Positions 1 through 7,878 of a stretch of 64,000 nucleotides of DNA are shown here, piece after piece; the first letter of the stretch is position 1; every line of letters begins with the position of its first letter. Location of the stretch: assembly GCF_019219095.1 (NCBI RefSeq), contig NZ_JAHUWH010000005.1, positions 124,001 through 188,000 on the forward strand, read 5' to 3'. The translations under genes were made by a program, and so were the position numbers. The notes under the pieces were generated by a model that saw only the letters and a list, made by a program, of their open reading frames with translations, made no database searches and had not been told where the DNA came from. The stretch is from Acidovorax sp. sic0104 (GTDB lineage Bacteria > Pseudomonadota > Gammaproteobacteria > Burkholderiales > Burkholderiaceae_C).

Positions 1-198
1 GGCCAGATCGGCAGCGCCGTGGCCGAGCTGGACCAGTCCACCCAGCAGAACGCGGCCCTGGTGGAGCAGATGGCCGCCGCCGCGCAAACGCTTAACCAGC
101 AAACCCACGGGCTCGTGCAATCGGTGGCCGTGTTCCGCGTTGACACCCGCTTTCAGCTGACGCACGCGCACCCCACACCGGCACTGCTCGCGGCCTGA
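1..198 (+). CDS. Methyl-accepting chemotaxis protein, C-terminal fragment
   Basis: Only the last 65 codons are inside the window; the reading frame is open from base 1 and stops at 196-198. The visible part is the end of the cytoplasmic signalling coiled coil of a chemotaxis receptor: the stretch AELDQSTQQNAALVEQMAAA is the family hallmark following the CheA/CheW-binding tip and methylation helices. The receptor would pass ligand occupancy to the CheA kinase. The ligand-binding and HAMP parts lie upstream, so ligand specificity cannot be judged. The tail ends in a short Ala/Leu stretch and has no CheB/CheR-tethering pentapeptide. Confidence 0.9.
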   Translation, partial: GQIGSAVAELDQSTQQNAALVEQMAAAAQTLNQQTHGLVQSVAVFRVDTRFQLTHAHPTPALLAA

Positions 199-210
199 TT
201 CAGAAACTTT

Positions 211-265
211 TCGGCCTCTACCGCTCGACCATCCAGCGCCACCAGCTATTGATTTGATAGCAATC
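211..265 (+). repeat. Dispersed AGCTAT-type repeat, copy 1
   Basis: Intergenic element that aligns with copies at 16777, 30471 and 36500. Shared blocks in order are GGCC, CTACCGCT, a six-base gap, CAGCGCC or CAAGCGC, AGCTAT and ATAGCAA. The CGCT...AGCG blocks form a short stem and AGCTAT...ATAGC a second one. It lies just after the chemotaxis receptor and runs up to the end of the WYL regulator gene, so it may act in mRNA 3' ends. Confidence 0.6.
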
Positions 266-268
266 AAA

Positions 269-1270
269 TCAGTCCGGAGCCAGGCCGTAGAGCCTCGCCG
301 TGCTGCGCAACCGCTCCACCAGCGCGCGGCGCAGCGCGGCGGGCCTGACCACCTCGACCTGGGGCGACAGGCGCATGAACTGGCCGCAGGCGTGCTCCAC
401 CGACTCGATGGGCACCGTCACCGCCACCCGCCCGTCCTGCCGGCGTGAGGCCGGCGCAGCCGCCGCCACCGCCACCGCCCGCGCCACGGCGCTGCTGAGC
501 ATGCGCAGGCCCTTGAGCCCCGCAGGCGTGGCCAGCAGCACTGCCTCGCCGGTGTAGAGCGCGGATTCGAAGCGCCGGATGGATTCCGCCCAGTACGCGG
601 GCAGGTCGAACCGCGCCGGGCGCCGCACGGCCGCCTCCAGCGCCTGCGCCGCCAGGATGTTGGAGACGCGGTAGGTGCGCGGCCCGCCCTCGCCGCGCGC
701 CGGGGCGGCCGGCAGCGCCACGAGGTACCAGGCACCGGCCTTGAGCACCAGGCCCAGCGGGCTCACGGTGCGCTGCACGGTGTCGGCCCAGCTCTCGTAG
801 CGCATCGAGATCTGGCGGCCGTTCCACACGGCCGCGGCCACCGTGGCCAGGTGCGGCGTGGGGTCGCTCTCGCGGTACCAGTCCACCGGATCCAGGTGCA
901 GGCGGGTGCTCACGCGCTGGGCGTCTTCGCGCCAGGCTGCGGGCAGGGCCGACAGCAGCTTCAGGCGCGCACCTTCCACCTCGTCGCCCAGCCCCAACTG
1001 TTGGGCCGGGCCGGGCAGCCCGCTCAGGAACACGGCCTGCGCCTCCGAGGGCGTAAGCCCGGTGAGCGTGGTCTTCCAGCCGGGCAACAGCGCAAAGCCG
1101 CCGTGGCGGCCACGCTCGGCATAGATGGGCACGCCGGCCGCGCTGAGCTGGTCCACATCGCGATACAGCGTGCGCACCGAGATCTCCAGCGCATCGGCCA
1201 GCGCGGTCGCGCTCATGCGGCCCTGGGTCTCGAGCAGCATCTGAAGGGACAGCAGGCGGCTTGCGCGCAT
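269..1270 (-). CDS. HTH/WYL-domain transcriptional regulator (YafY type)
   Basis: A DNA-binding regulator of 333 residues. Residues about 5-60 form an HTH_11-type winged helix (ATALADALEISVRTLYRDVD, with a following wing containing GRHGG). Residues about 140-215 form the WYL domain, with the name-giving W-Y-L at 181-183. A C-terminal WCX-like part follows. WYL domains are thought to bind small ligands or nucleic acid; the ligand is not known here. The frame is open well upstream, but ATG at 1268-1270 is the natural start because the upstream part does not resemble the family. It is divergent from the NIPSNAP gene, with a perfect palindrome between them, so it probably controls that gene and itself. 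Confidence 0.85.
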   Translation of the reverse strand: MRASRLLSLQMLLETQGRMSATALADALEISVRTLYRDVDQLSAAGVPIYAERGRHGGFALLPGWKTTLTGLTPSEAQAVFLSGLPGPAQQLGLGDEVEGARLKLLSALPAAWREDAQRVSTRLHLDPVDWYRESDPTPHLATVAAAVWNGRQISMRYESWADTVQRTVSPLGLVLKAGAWYLVALPAAPARGEGGPRTYRVSNILAAQALEAAVRRPARFDLPAYWAESIRRFESALYTGEAVLLATPAGLKGLRMLSSAVARAVAVAAAAPASRRQDGRVAVTVPIESVEHACGQFMRLSPQVEVVRPAALRRALVERLRSTARLYGLAPD

Positions 1271-1362
1271 GGGGGCAGGCGAGGTGAATGCGTTGAGGGA
1301 GGCTGGCCAAAACAGCAGGCCGCAGCCTGCCCGAAAAAACGACCATCGCAAAGATAGCCGAA

Positions 1363-1387
1363 ATACCTGCCATGCGTTGGCAGGTAT
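1363..1387. promoter_or_regulatory. Operator-like palindrome between WYL regulator and NIPSNAP gene
   Basis: Perfect 10-bp inverted repeat ATACCTGCCA / TGGCAGGTAT with a 5-bp centre. It lies 93 nt upstream of the regulator start and 65 nt upstream of the NIPSNAP start. Size, symmetry and position fit the binding site of a dimeric regulator, most simply the neighbouring WYL protein. Confidence 0.6.
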
Positions 1388-1451
1388 GCGCGTGCAGACT
1401 GCAGTTCTGTTTCTCACCCCCCTTTCACCCGACCATCCACCAGGAGCCCGC

Positions 1452-2246
1452 ATGCCCGAAGACACCCTTATCGCCACGATGTCCGGCACCACCGCCACCC
1501 CGGCGCCGCCCGCCGCCACCGACGAATGCGCCATCGTCGAGCTGCGCCAGTACACGCTGCACCCGCGCCAGCGCGAAGTGCTCATCGACCTGTTCGACCG
1601 CGAGTTCGTGGAGACCCAGGAGGCCCAGGGCATGCGCGTGCTGGGCCAGTTCCGCGACCTGGACCGGCCCGACCTGTTCGTCTGGCTGCGCGGTTTTGCC
1701 AGCATGCCGGCCCGGCGCCAGGCGCTCGAAGCGTTCTATGGCGGCCCCACCTGGGCGGCGCACCGCAGCGCCGCCAACGCCACCATGATCGACTCGGACA
1801 ACGTGCTGCTGCTGCGCCCCGCATGGCCCGGCGCGACGGCGGCGTTGCCCCGGCACCCGCGCCCCGCACCGGGTGCCGCCGCCGCCAGCGGCGCAGCCCC
1901 CGGCCTGCTGGCGGCCACCGTGTTCCACCTGCACGAGGCCGCCACGCCCGCGCTGCTGGACTTTTGCCGCCACCGCATGGCCCCGCTGCTGCAGCGCAGC
2001 GGCGCGCGGCAGGTGGCCTGGTACTGCACCGAGACCAGCCCCAACACCTTTCCGCGCCTGCCCGTGCGCGAAGGCGAGCACGTGCTGCTGGCACTTGCGC
2101 TGTTCGGCAGCGAATCGGCAGCGCAGGCCTTTGCCACCAGCGGCGCCTGGGAGCGCGGCGTGGCGCCGGGCCTGGCGCCCTGGCTGGCCCGTGCGCCCGA
2201 AACCCTGCGACTGCAGCCCACGGCGCGCAGTGCAATACACGCCTGA
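1452..2246 (+). CDS. NIPSNAP family protein
   Basis: A cytoplasmic protein of 264 residues. Residues about 25-125 are a NIPSNAP domain, a dimeric alpha/beta barrel fold, with the typical opening IVELRQYTLHP and a conserved downstream pattern of aromatic and Arg residues. The second half (about 150-255) looks like a second barrel of the same type, which matches two-domain NIPSNAP proteins. The biochemical role of bacterial members is unknown. ATG 1452 is preceded by AGGAG at 1442-1446; in-frame codons upstream lack family similarity. The next gene starts 40 nt downstream in the same direction, suggesting a two-gene unit under the divergent WYL regulator. Confidence 0.8.
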   Translation: MPEDTLIATMSGTTATPAPPAATDECAIVELRQYTLHPRQREVLIDLFDREFVETQEAQGMRVLGQFRDLDRPDLFVWLRGFASMPARRQALEAFYGGPTWAAHRSAANATMIDSDNVLLLRPAWPGATAALPRHPRPAPGAAAASGAAPGLLAATVFHLHEAATPALLDFCRHRMAPLLQRSGARQVAWYCTETSPNTFPRLPVREGEHVLLALALFGSESAAQAFATSGAWERGVAPGLAPWLARAPETLRLQPTARSAIHA

Positions 2247-2286
2247 CAACGCCTGATCAGGCCGGATGTCCCACCGGAGCACCACC

Positions 2287-2820
2287 ATGTCCACGCCCCA
2301 CCTCATCACCATCCCCTCGCCCGCAGTCGCTCCCAGCGCCGCGCGCGACTTCGACTTCCTCATGGGCCCCTGGCGCATCCGCAACACGCGGCTGGTGCGG
2401 CGCCTGGCCGGCTGCAACGACTGGGAGGTGTTCGACGCCACCGGCACCGCGCGCCCGCTGCCCGCCGGCATCGGCAACTGCGACGCCTTCACGCCGCTGG
2501 CCTGGAAGCCAGGCTTCGTGGGCATGACGCTGCGGGTGTTCAGCCCCGTCACGCAGCGCTGGAGCATCTACTGGCTGGACAACGCCACGGGCGGGCTCGA
2601 CCCCGCCACCGGCCTGCTGCTGCCACCGGTGGTCGGCGGTTTCCACAACGGCGTGGGCGTCTTCGACGGCGAGGAACTGCTCGAAGGCCGCACCGTGCGT
2701 GTGCGCTTCGAGTGGTCGCAGATGCACACCGGCGCGCCGCGCTGGCAACAGGCCTTTTCCGGCGACAACGGTGCCACCTGGGAGGTGAACTGGGTGATGG
2801 AGTTCACGCGGCCGGTGTAG
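2287..2820 (+). CDS. DUF1579-like protein
   Basis: A soluble protein of 177 residues. It shows the DUF1579-type layout: an N-terminal FDFLMGPWRIRN motif (acidic and aromatic residues before GxW) followed by a beta-rich barrel ending in EVNWVMEF. Function is unknown; related folds bind small hydrophobic ligands. Two in-frame ATGs exist (2266 and 2287). The second is preferred because GGAG lies about 8 nt before it. It follows the NIPSNAP gene by 40 nt and probably shares its transcript. Confidence 0.7.
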   Translation: MSTPHLITIPSPAVAPSAARDFDFLMGPWRIRNTRLVRRLAGCNDWEVFDATGTARPLPAGIGNCDAFTPLAWKPGFVGMTLRVFSPVTQRWSIYWLDNATGGLDPATGLLLPPVVGGFHNGVGVFDGEELLEGRTVRVRFEWSQMHTGAPRWQQAFSGDNGATWEVNWVMEFTRPV

Positions 2821-2898
2821 CCGCCGCATTGCGCGACCGCACGGCTCACCCCGGGACTTTGAACGTGAAGAGCCCCTGCCGCTTTCTGGCAGAGGGCA

Positions 2899-3846
2899 TC
2901 AAGCTATCAAAACGGAAGCATCGGCCTGGGCGGCATCGCGTGCGACCTTGAGCGCGGCCTCGTGTGCAGGAAAGTCCGTCGACGCCGCCACCGCGCGCCA
3001 CTGCGCCGTCTCCCTCTCCACGAAGGCATGCTTGTCGGCAATGGTCTGGAGCGTGTCCGTGCCCAGCGGCAGGCGCAGCGGCGGCGTGGGGCTGGCCACC
3101 AGCTGCATCAGGGCCCGGGCCAGGCGCACGGGGTCGCCGGGCTGGTTCAGGTTGATGCGGCGCGCCGCCTCGCGCACGGCGCCGGCGCTGGGGGCGTAGT
3201 CGTCCAGCACGCGGGGCGATACGGCCAGCGAGCTGCCGTCCAGGAACTCGGTGCGAAAGTACCCAGGCTCCACCACGGTGGCGTGGATGCCCAGCGGCGC
3301 CAGCTCGGCGTGCAATGCCTCGGTGATGCCCTCGACCGCGAACTTGGTGGAGCAGTACAGGCCGAACCCCGCGGCCGACTGCACCCCGCCCAGCGAGGAG
3401 ATGTTGACCACATGCCCGGCGCGGCGCGCGCGCATGGCGGGCAGCACGGCGCGGGTCACGTGCAGCAGGCCGAACACGTTGGTGTCATACAGGCGCAGCA
3501 CTTCGTCGGCCGTGGCTTCCTCCACCGCGCCCAGCAGGCCGTAGCCCGCGTTGTTGACCAGCACGTCGATGCGGCCGAAGTGATCGAGCGCGGCACCGAC
3601 GGCCTGGCGGGCCTGTGCCTCGTCGGTCACGTCCAGCGCCAGGGGCAGCAGGGCGTCGTGTGCGCCCAGGCGCTGCTCGACGGATGCGGCGCTGCGCGAC
3701 GTGGCGACAACGGCGTCGCCCTGGGCCAGCGCGGCCTCGGCAATGCGCGCACCGATGCCGCGCGAGGCGCCGGTGATCATCCAGACGCGGGGGTACGAAG
3801 AGCCGGAGTTGGTGGCTGTGGTGGAAGCGGCGTGTTCGGCAGTCAT
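2899..3846 (-). CDS. SDR family oxidoreductase
   Basis: A classical short-chain dehydrogenase/reductase of 315 residues, somewhat longer than the usual 250-280. The nucleotide-binding glycine motif TGASRGIG is near residues 24-31, NNAGYG follows the fourth strand, and the catalytic YxxxK is in YCSTKFA. It probably uses NADP(H); the substrate cannot be told from sequence. ATG 3844-3846 has AAGGA on the coding strand about 8 nt upstream. It is divergent from a LysR regulator with shared TTGCCAAT boxes between them, the usual arrangement for LysR control of an adjacent enzyme. The 3' end coincides with a half-copy of the AGCTAT repeat. Confidence 0.85.
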   Translation of the reverse strand: MTAEHAASTTATNSGSSYPRVWMITGASRGIGARIAEAALAQGDAVVATSRSAASVEQRLGAHDALLPLALDVTDEAQARQAVGAALDHFGRIDVLVNNAGYGLLGAVEEATADEVLRLYDTNVFGLLHVTRAVLPAMRARRAGHVVNISSLGGVQSAAGFGLYCSTKFAVEGITEALHAELAPLGIHATVVEPGYFRTEFLDGSSLAVSPRVLDDYAPSAGAVREAARRINLNQPGDPVRLARALMQLVASPTPPLRLPLGTDTLQTIADKHAFVERETAQWRAVAASTDFPAHEAALKVARDAAQADASVLIA

Positions 3847-3910
3847 GGCAGGTCCTTGAAGTGTGTCGAGCGATGGGAGGGCCCCATGGCGGTGAACTCT
3901 AGGCAAGGCA

Positions 3911-3966
3911 TTGCCAATCTACTAGCCCATAATTCATGGATTCATTGGCAAGTTTTGCTTGCCAAT
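3911..3966. promoter_or_regulatory. Candidate LysR operator with three TTGCCAAT boxes
   Basis: TTGCCAAT occurs at 3911-3918 and 3959-3966, and its complement ATTGGCAA at 3944-3951. The last two form a perfect 9-bp inverted repeat (ATTGGCAAG, 5-bp TTTTG centre, CTTGCCAAT; 3944-3966). The cluster sits midway between the divergent SDR (start 3846) and LysR (start 4026) genes, as expected for a LysR regulatory site plus activation site. Confidence 0.6.
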
Positions 3967-4025
3967 TCAAAACCCACAATACCCAACCCAACAGCCACCC
4001 CAACAACCGCGCCCAGCCCTCCACC

Positions 4026-5009
4026 ATGGCCATCAACGAACTGCGTGCCATCGCCAACTTCACCAAGGCCGCCGAACTGGGCAGCCTGCGCCAGGCGGCG
4101 GCCGCGCAAGGCATCACGCCCCAGGCGGCGAGCCAGCTGCTGGTGCAGCTCGAATCGCACCTGGGCGTGCGGCTGTTCCACCGCACCACGCGCAGCCTGA
4201 GCCTCACGGAAGAAGGGCGGCAGTTTCTGGCCTCGGCGCAGCCGGGTCTGGCCACGCTGCAGCACGCGGTGCAGGGTGCCCGGCGCGGGCGCGAGGCAAT
4301 GGCCGGGCCGCTGCGCATCGTGGCGCCGCGCTCCATCCTGCTGGAGGTGATCTGGCCGGTGCTGCACGAGTTCTGCCGCCGCCACCCACAGGTGGAGCCG
4401 GACGTGCAGCTCGATGACCGCATCGGCAACTGGGTGGAAGACCGCGTGGACGTGGGCTTTCGCTCGGGGTACCCGCCCGAGGGCGGCGTGGTGGCGCGGC
4501 GGCTGCTCACGCTGCAGCTCATCGTGTGCGCCGCGCCCGCCTACATTGCGCGCCACGGGGCGCCTGCCAGCATCGACGAGCTGGCGCAGCACCGCTGCAG
4601 CGGTTTTCGGCACCCGTCCACCGGCAAGCCCATGCCCTGGGAGTTCCAGGTGGGCGACGACATCGTGGCGCGCACCATCCACCCCACGTTCTGCACCAAC
4701 GACATCGAGGCCGAGGCCCGCGCGGTGGTGGGCGGCCACGCGGTGGGGCAACTGGTGGGCGTCACGGCTGCACCGCTGGTGCGCAGCGGCCAGCTGGTGC
4801 CGCTGCTGCCCCGGCATGTGGCAGAGCACCTGGCGCTGTACGTGTACTACGGCAGCCGCACCGCGCTGCCCGCACGCGTTCGGGCCTTCATCGACCTGGC
4901 AGTGGAGATGGTGGCGAACAACGCGGCCTATGTGCTCACGCCGCAGGAGCTGGCCGCAGGCAGCTCCGCGCCCGCCAGGAAGCCCCGGCCCCGCAAGCCC
5001 GCGCAGTGA
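4026..5009 (+). CDS. LysR family transcriptional regulator
   Basis: A regulator of 327 residues. The N-terminal winged helix-turn-helix (residues about 3-62) contains LRQAAAAQGITPQAASQLLV and the family motif RLFHRTTRSLSLTEEG. The C-terminal half (about 90-300) is the periplasmic-binding-protein-like effector domain of the CrgA/DsdC-type subgroup. A basic, Pro-rich tail (KPRPRKPAQ) ends the protein. ATG 4026 gives the standard LysR start; earlier in-frame codons overlap the operator-like repeat. It likely regulates the divergent SDR gene. Confidence 0.9.
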   Translation: MAINELRAIANFTKAAELGSLRQAAAAQGITPQAASQLLVQLESHLGVRLFHRTTRSLSLTEEGRQFLASAQPGLATLQHAVQGARRGREAMAGPLRIVAPRSILLEVIWPVLHEFCRRHPQVEPDVQLDDRIGNWVEDRVDVGFRSGYPPEGGVVARRLLTLQLIVCAAPAYIARHGAPASIDELAQHRCSGFRHPSTGKPMPWEFQVGDDIVARTIHPTFCTNDIEAEARAVVGGHAVGQLVGVTAAPLVRSGQLVPLLPRHVAEHLALYVYYGSRTALPARVRAFIDLAVEMVANNAAYVLTPQELAAGSSAPARKPRPRKPAQ

Positions 5010-5016
5010 CAGCCGG

Positions 5017-5811
5017 TCAGGCCGCGAAGCCGCCGTCGATCAGCAGGCTGGCGCCCGTGACCATGCCCGACTCGGGCCCGGCCAGATAGGCCACCATGCC
5101 CGCGATCTCGTCGGGATGCGCATGGCGTCCGAGCGCCATCAGCGCGTGCATGTTGCCGGCCATCGGGCCGTCGGCCGGGTTCATGTCGGTGTTGACCGGG
5201 CCGGGCTGCACGTTGTTCACGGTGATGCCGCGTGGACCCAGATCACGCGCCAGGCCTTTGGTCAGGCCCACGATGGCAGCCTTGCTCATGCCGTACACGC
5301 TGAAGCCGGCCCATGGCACCCGGTCCGAGTTGGTGCTGCCGATGGTGATCACGCGGCCATACGCTCCGCCCTGCCCCATGTGGCGCACTGCGGCCTGCGT
5401 GGCGACGAACACGGCGCGCACGTTCACGTTCACGGTGTGGTCGAAATCGGCCAGCGAGAAGCTGTCGATCTCGCCCGCCACCGCCACGCCCGCGCTGTTC
5501 ACGAGGATGTCGACGCGGCCGAACGTGGCGGCAGCCGTGTCGATGGCCTGCGTGAGCCCGGCGGCGTCGGTGCTATCCGCCCGCAGCGCCAGCGCATGGC
5601 CCCCGGCAGCATCGATGTCGGCCGCCAGCGCCTTGGCCGGCGCTTCGGAGCTGCTGTACGTGAAGGCCACGGCAGCGCCGTCGCGCGCCAGGCGCCGCAC
5701 GATGGCCGCACCAATGCCACGCGAGCCGCCGGTGACGAAGGCCACCTTGCCGGCAAGGGCGCCTGGGGTGGATGAAGAAGACGAAGTCTGCGCTGAACCG
5801 AGAGTGGACAT
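5017..5811 (-). CDS. SDR family oxidoreductase (3-oxoacyl-ACP reductase-like)
   Basis: A classical SDR of 264 residues. After a Ser-rich leader of about 18 residues come the cofactor motif VTGGSRGIGAAI, NSAGVA and the catalytic YGMSKAA. The C-terminal motif SGMVTGASLLIDGG is typical of the FabG-like branch. Physiological substrate unknown. ATG 5809-5811 is preceded by CTGGAG on the coding strand. The gene ends 7 nt from the convergent LysR gene and is divergent from a second LysR gene with a near-perfect palindrome between them. Confidence 0.85.
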   Translation of the reverse strand: MSTLGSAQTSSSSSTPGALAGKVAFVTGGSRGIGAAIVRRLARDGAAVAFTYSSSEAPAKALAADIDAAGGHALALRADSTDAAGLTQAIDTAAATFGRVDILVNSAGVAVAGEIDSFSLADFDHTVNVNVRAVFVATQAAVRHMGQGGAYGRVITIGSTNSDRVPWAGFSVYGMSKAAIVGLTKGLARDLGPRGITVNNVQPGPVNTDMNPADGPMAGNMHALMALGRHAHPDEIAGMVAYLAGPESGMVTGASLLIDGGFAA

Positions 5812-5921
5812 GGTTTTTCTCCAGGAATGAGGGTGAGGGAAGGACAAGGGACAAGCTTTGGAAACACCTGCAGTGTCGGAAAACCATTGCATCCTCGGTA
5901 GCCATGAATGGGCTGTATTTA

Positions 5922-5940
5922 TTTCAACCATTGGTTGAAA
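5922..5940. promoter_or_regulatory. Candidate LysR operator palindrome
   Basis: Perfect 9-bp arms TTTCAACCA / TGGTTGAAA around a single T. It lies 24 nt upstream of the LysR start (5964) and 111 nt upstream of the divergent SDR start (5811). The position close to the regulator gene suggests autorepression together with control of the SDR gene. Confidence 0.6.
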
Positions 5941-5963
5941 ATGAATGGCATAGCGAGACCCCC

Positions 5964-6887
5964 ATGCAGCCCCTGAGCCACCTCGAATCCTTCGTCAAGT
6001 CCGCCGAATCCGGCAGCTTCTCGGCCGCAGCGCGGCTCATGGGCCTCTCGCCCGCCGCCGTGAGCAAGAACGTGGCGCGGCTCGAAGCCAGCCTGTCGGT
6101 GCGGCTCTTTCAGCGCAGCACGCGGCGCCTGTCGCTCACCGAGGGTGGGCAGCGCCTGCTGGCGCAGATCAGCGAGCCGCTGGGCACGCTGGCCGATGCG
6201 GTGGCGCACGCTGCCGAGGCGGACGCCCAGCCGGCAGGAACGCTCAAGGTCAGCATGGGCCTGGCCTTCGGGCGCGCCTACCTGGTGCCGCTGCTCGATG
6301 AATTTTTGCGGCGCTACCCGGCCATCCAGCCTGACTGGCGCTTCGAGAACCGCCAGGTCGACCTGATCGGCGAGGGGTTCGACGCGGGCATCGGCGGCGG
6401 CCTCAACCTGAACCCGGACATGGTGGCGCGCACGCTGGGGCAGATCCATCTGGTCGTGGTGGGGGCGCCCGCGTTGCTGCGGGGCCGCAAGCTGCCGCGC
6501 CACCCATCGGAGCTGTCGCGCTGGGACGGCATCGCACGCCGCACCATCCGCACCGGCCGCGTGCAGGTGACCACCTTGCGCAACAAGGCCGGCGATGCCG
6601 CGGCCGCCGAGCTGCGCCCGCGCATCGTCTTCGACGACCCCGAAGCCATGTGCCAGGCCGCGATGATGGGCCTGGGCCTGGCGGTGCTCCCCATGCCGTT
6701 CGCGCAGCCCTGGCTGGCACGCGGCGACCTCGTGCGCGTGCTGCCCGGCTGGTGGGCGGACGCGGGCCCCACGTCGCTGTACTACCCCAGCAAGAAGCTG
6801 CTGCCCGCCCGCACCCGGGTATTCGTGGACTTCATCGTGGAGCAGTTCGCGCAGCGCGGCTTTGCGCAGCGGGTGCGGGGCGACTGA
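5964..6887 (+). CDS. LysR family transcriptional regulator
   Basis: A regulator of 307 residues. The N-terminal winged helix contains AARLMGLSPAAVSKNVARLE and RLFQRSTRRLSLTEGG. The effector-binding domain spans about residues 90-295. ATG 5964 yields the canonical opening MQPLSHLESFVKSAESGSFS; the open frame upstream runs into the divergent SDR promoter and is not family-like. It presumably senses a small molecule and controls the divergent SDR gene at 5017-5811 through the palindrome at 5922-5940. Confidence 0.9.
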   Translation: MQPLSHLESFVKSAESGSFSAAARLMGLSPAAVSKNVARLEASLSVRLFQRSTRRLSLTEGGQRLLAQISEPLGTLADAVAHAAEADAQPAGTLKVSMGLAFGRAYLVPLLDEFLRRYPAIQPDWRFENRQVDLIGEGFDAGIGGGLNLNPDMVARTLGQIHLVVVGAPALLRGRKLPRHPSELSRWDGIARRTIRTGRVQVTTLRNKAGDAAAAELRPRIVFDDPEAMCQAAMMGLGLAVLPMPFAQPWLARGDLVRVLPGWWADAGPTSLYYPSKKLLPARTRVFVDFIVEQFAQRGFAQRVRGD

Positions 6888-6997
6888 GGCGCCTGCAGGC
6901 CCGCGCAAGCGCGGACGGCCCGACGCCACGGGCCTGTGTGGCTGGCATCATGGCGTCCCCGCCGCTACAACCCACCAGGCCCCGCGCCCGCCTTCAC

Positions 6998-7753
6998 ATG
7001 ACTGCAGCCACGCACACCACGCCCTCCCCAGCCCACCCGCGCGCCAGCGGCACGCCGCTGCACATCGGCATCGTGGGCTGTTCTGCCGAGGGCGCCGCGC
7101 TGTGCTACCGCACCCTGTGCACCGAAGGCGCGGCGCTGATGGGCCGGGCCCATGCCCACCCCGAGATATCCATGCACACGCCCTCGCTGGCCGACTACGT
7201 GGACTGCCTGGACCGGGGCGATCTGCAGGGCGTGGCCGACCTGATGCTGGCATCGGCCCACAAGCTCGCGCAGGCGGGTGCGGACATCCTGATCTGCCCC
7301 GACAACACCATCCACCAGGCGTTTGCGCTGGTGCAGCCCCGCTCGCCACGGCCCTGGCTGCACATCGCCCAGGTGGTGGCTGCCGAGGCCGCGCTGCGCG
7401 GCCACCGGCGCCTGGCCATCACGGGCACGCGGTGGCTGGTGGAGAGCAGCGTCTACCCCGACGCCCTGGCCGCGCAGGGCATCGCCTGCGTGCGACCCAC
7501 CGAGGCCGAGCGCGCCGAGATCAACCGCATCATCATGGACGAGCTGGTTCCAGGTGTGGTCCGCACGCAGGCGGTGGCGGCCTTCCAGGAGGTGATCGCG
7601 CGCATGCAGCGCGAGGACGGCTGCGATGCGGTGGTGCTGGGCTGCACCGAGATCCCGCTCATCATCAGCGATGCGAACTCGGCGCTGCCCACGCTGGACT
7701 CCACGCGGCTGCTGGCGCGGGCGGCGCTGCGCCGGGCCGTGCCGGCGGGCTGA
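6998..7753 (+). CDS. Aspartate/glutamate racemase family protein
   Basis: A cytoplasmic enzyme of 251 residues. Both active-site cysteines of cofactor-independent Asp/Glu racemases are present: one in LICPDNTIHQ (the equivalent of the ICxNTxH motif) and one in VVLGCTEIPLI. The N-terminal GIVGCSAEGAALCYR matches the GGMSxEST-type start of the family. It should interconvert D- and L-aspartate or a similar amino acid; substrate not certain. ATG 6998 is used; an in-frame ATG at 6950 would add 16 residues without similarity. It stands alone between the LysR gene and a serine hydrolase, all on the same strand. Confidence 0.8.
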   Translation: MTAATHTTPSPAHPRASGTPLHIGIVGCSAEGAALCYRTLCTEGAALMGRAHAHPEISMHTPSLADYVDCLDRGDLQGVADLMLASAHKLAQAGADILICPDNTIHQAFALVQPRSPRPWLHIAQVVAAEAALRGHRRLAITGTRWLVESSVYPDALAAQGIACVRPTEAERAEINRIIMDELVPGVVRTQAVAAFQEVIARMQREDGCDAVVLGCTEIPLIISDANSALPTLDSTRLLARAALRRAVPAG

Positions 7754-7878
7754 GAGCGTCGCCGGGCCTGCGTTCAGGCCCCGGGGTTGCCGCCGCGCAG
7801 TGGCGAGTCTTTGGCTTGCACAAAGCTTGCTGTCTCTACACTGCCGCTTCACCGCCGACACCGCCCGAAGGAGCCTGC

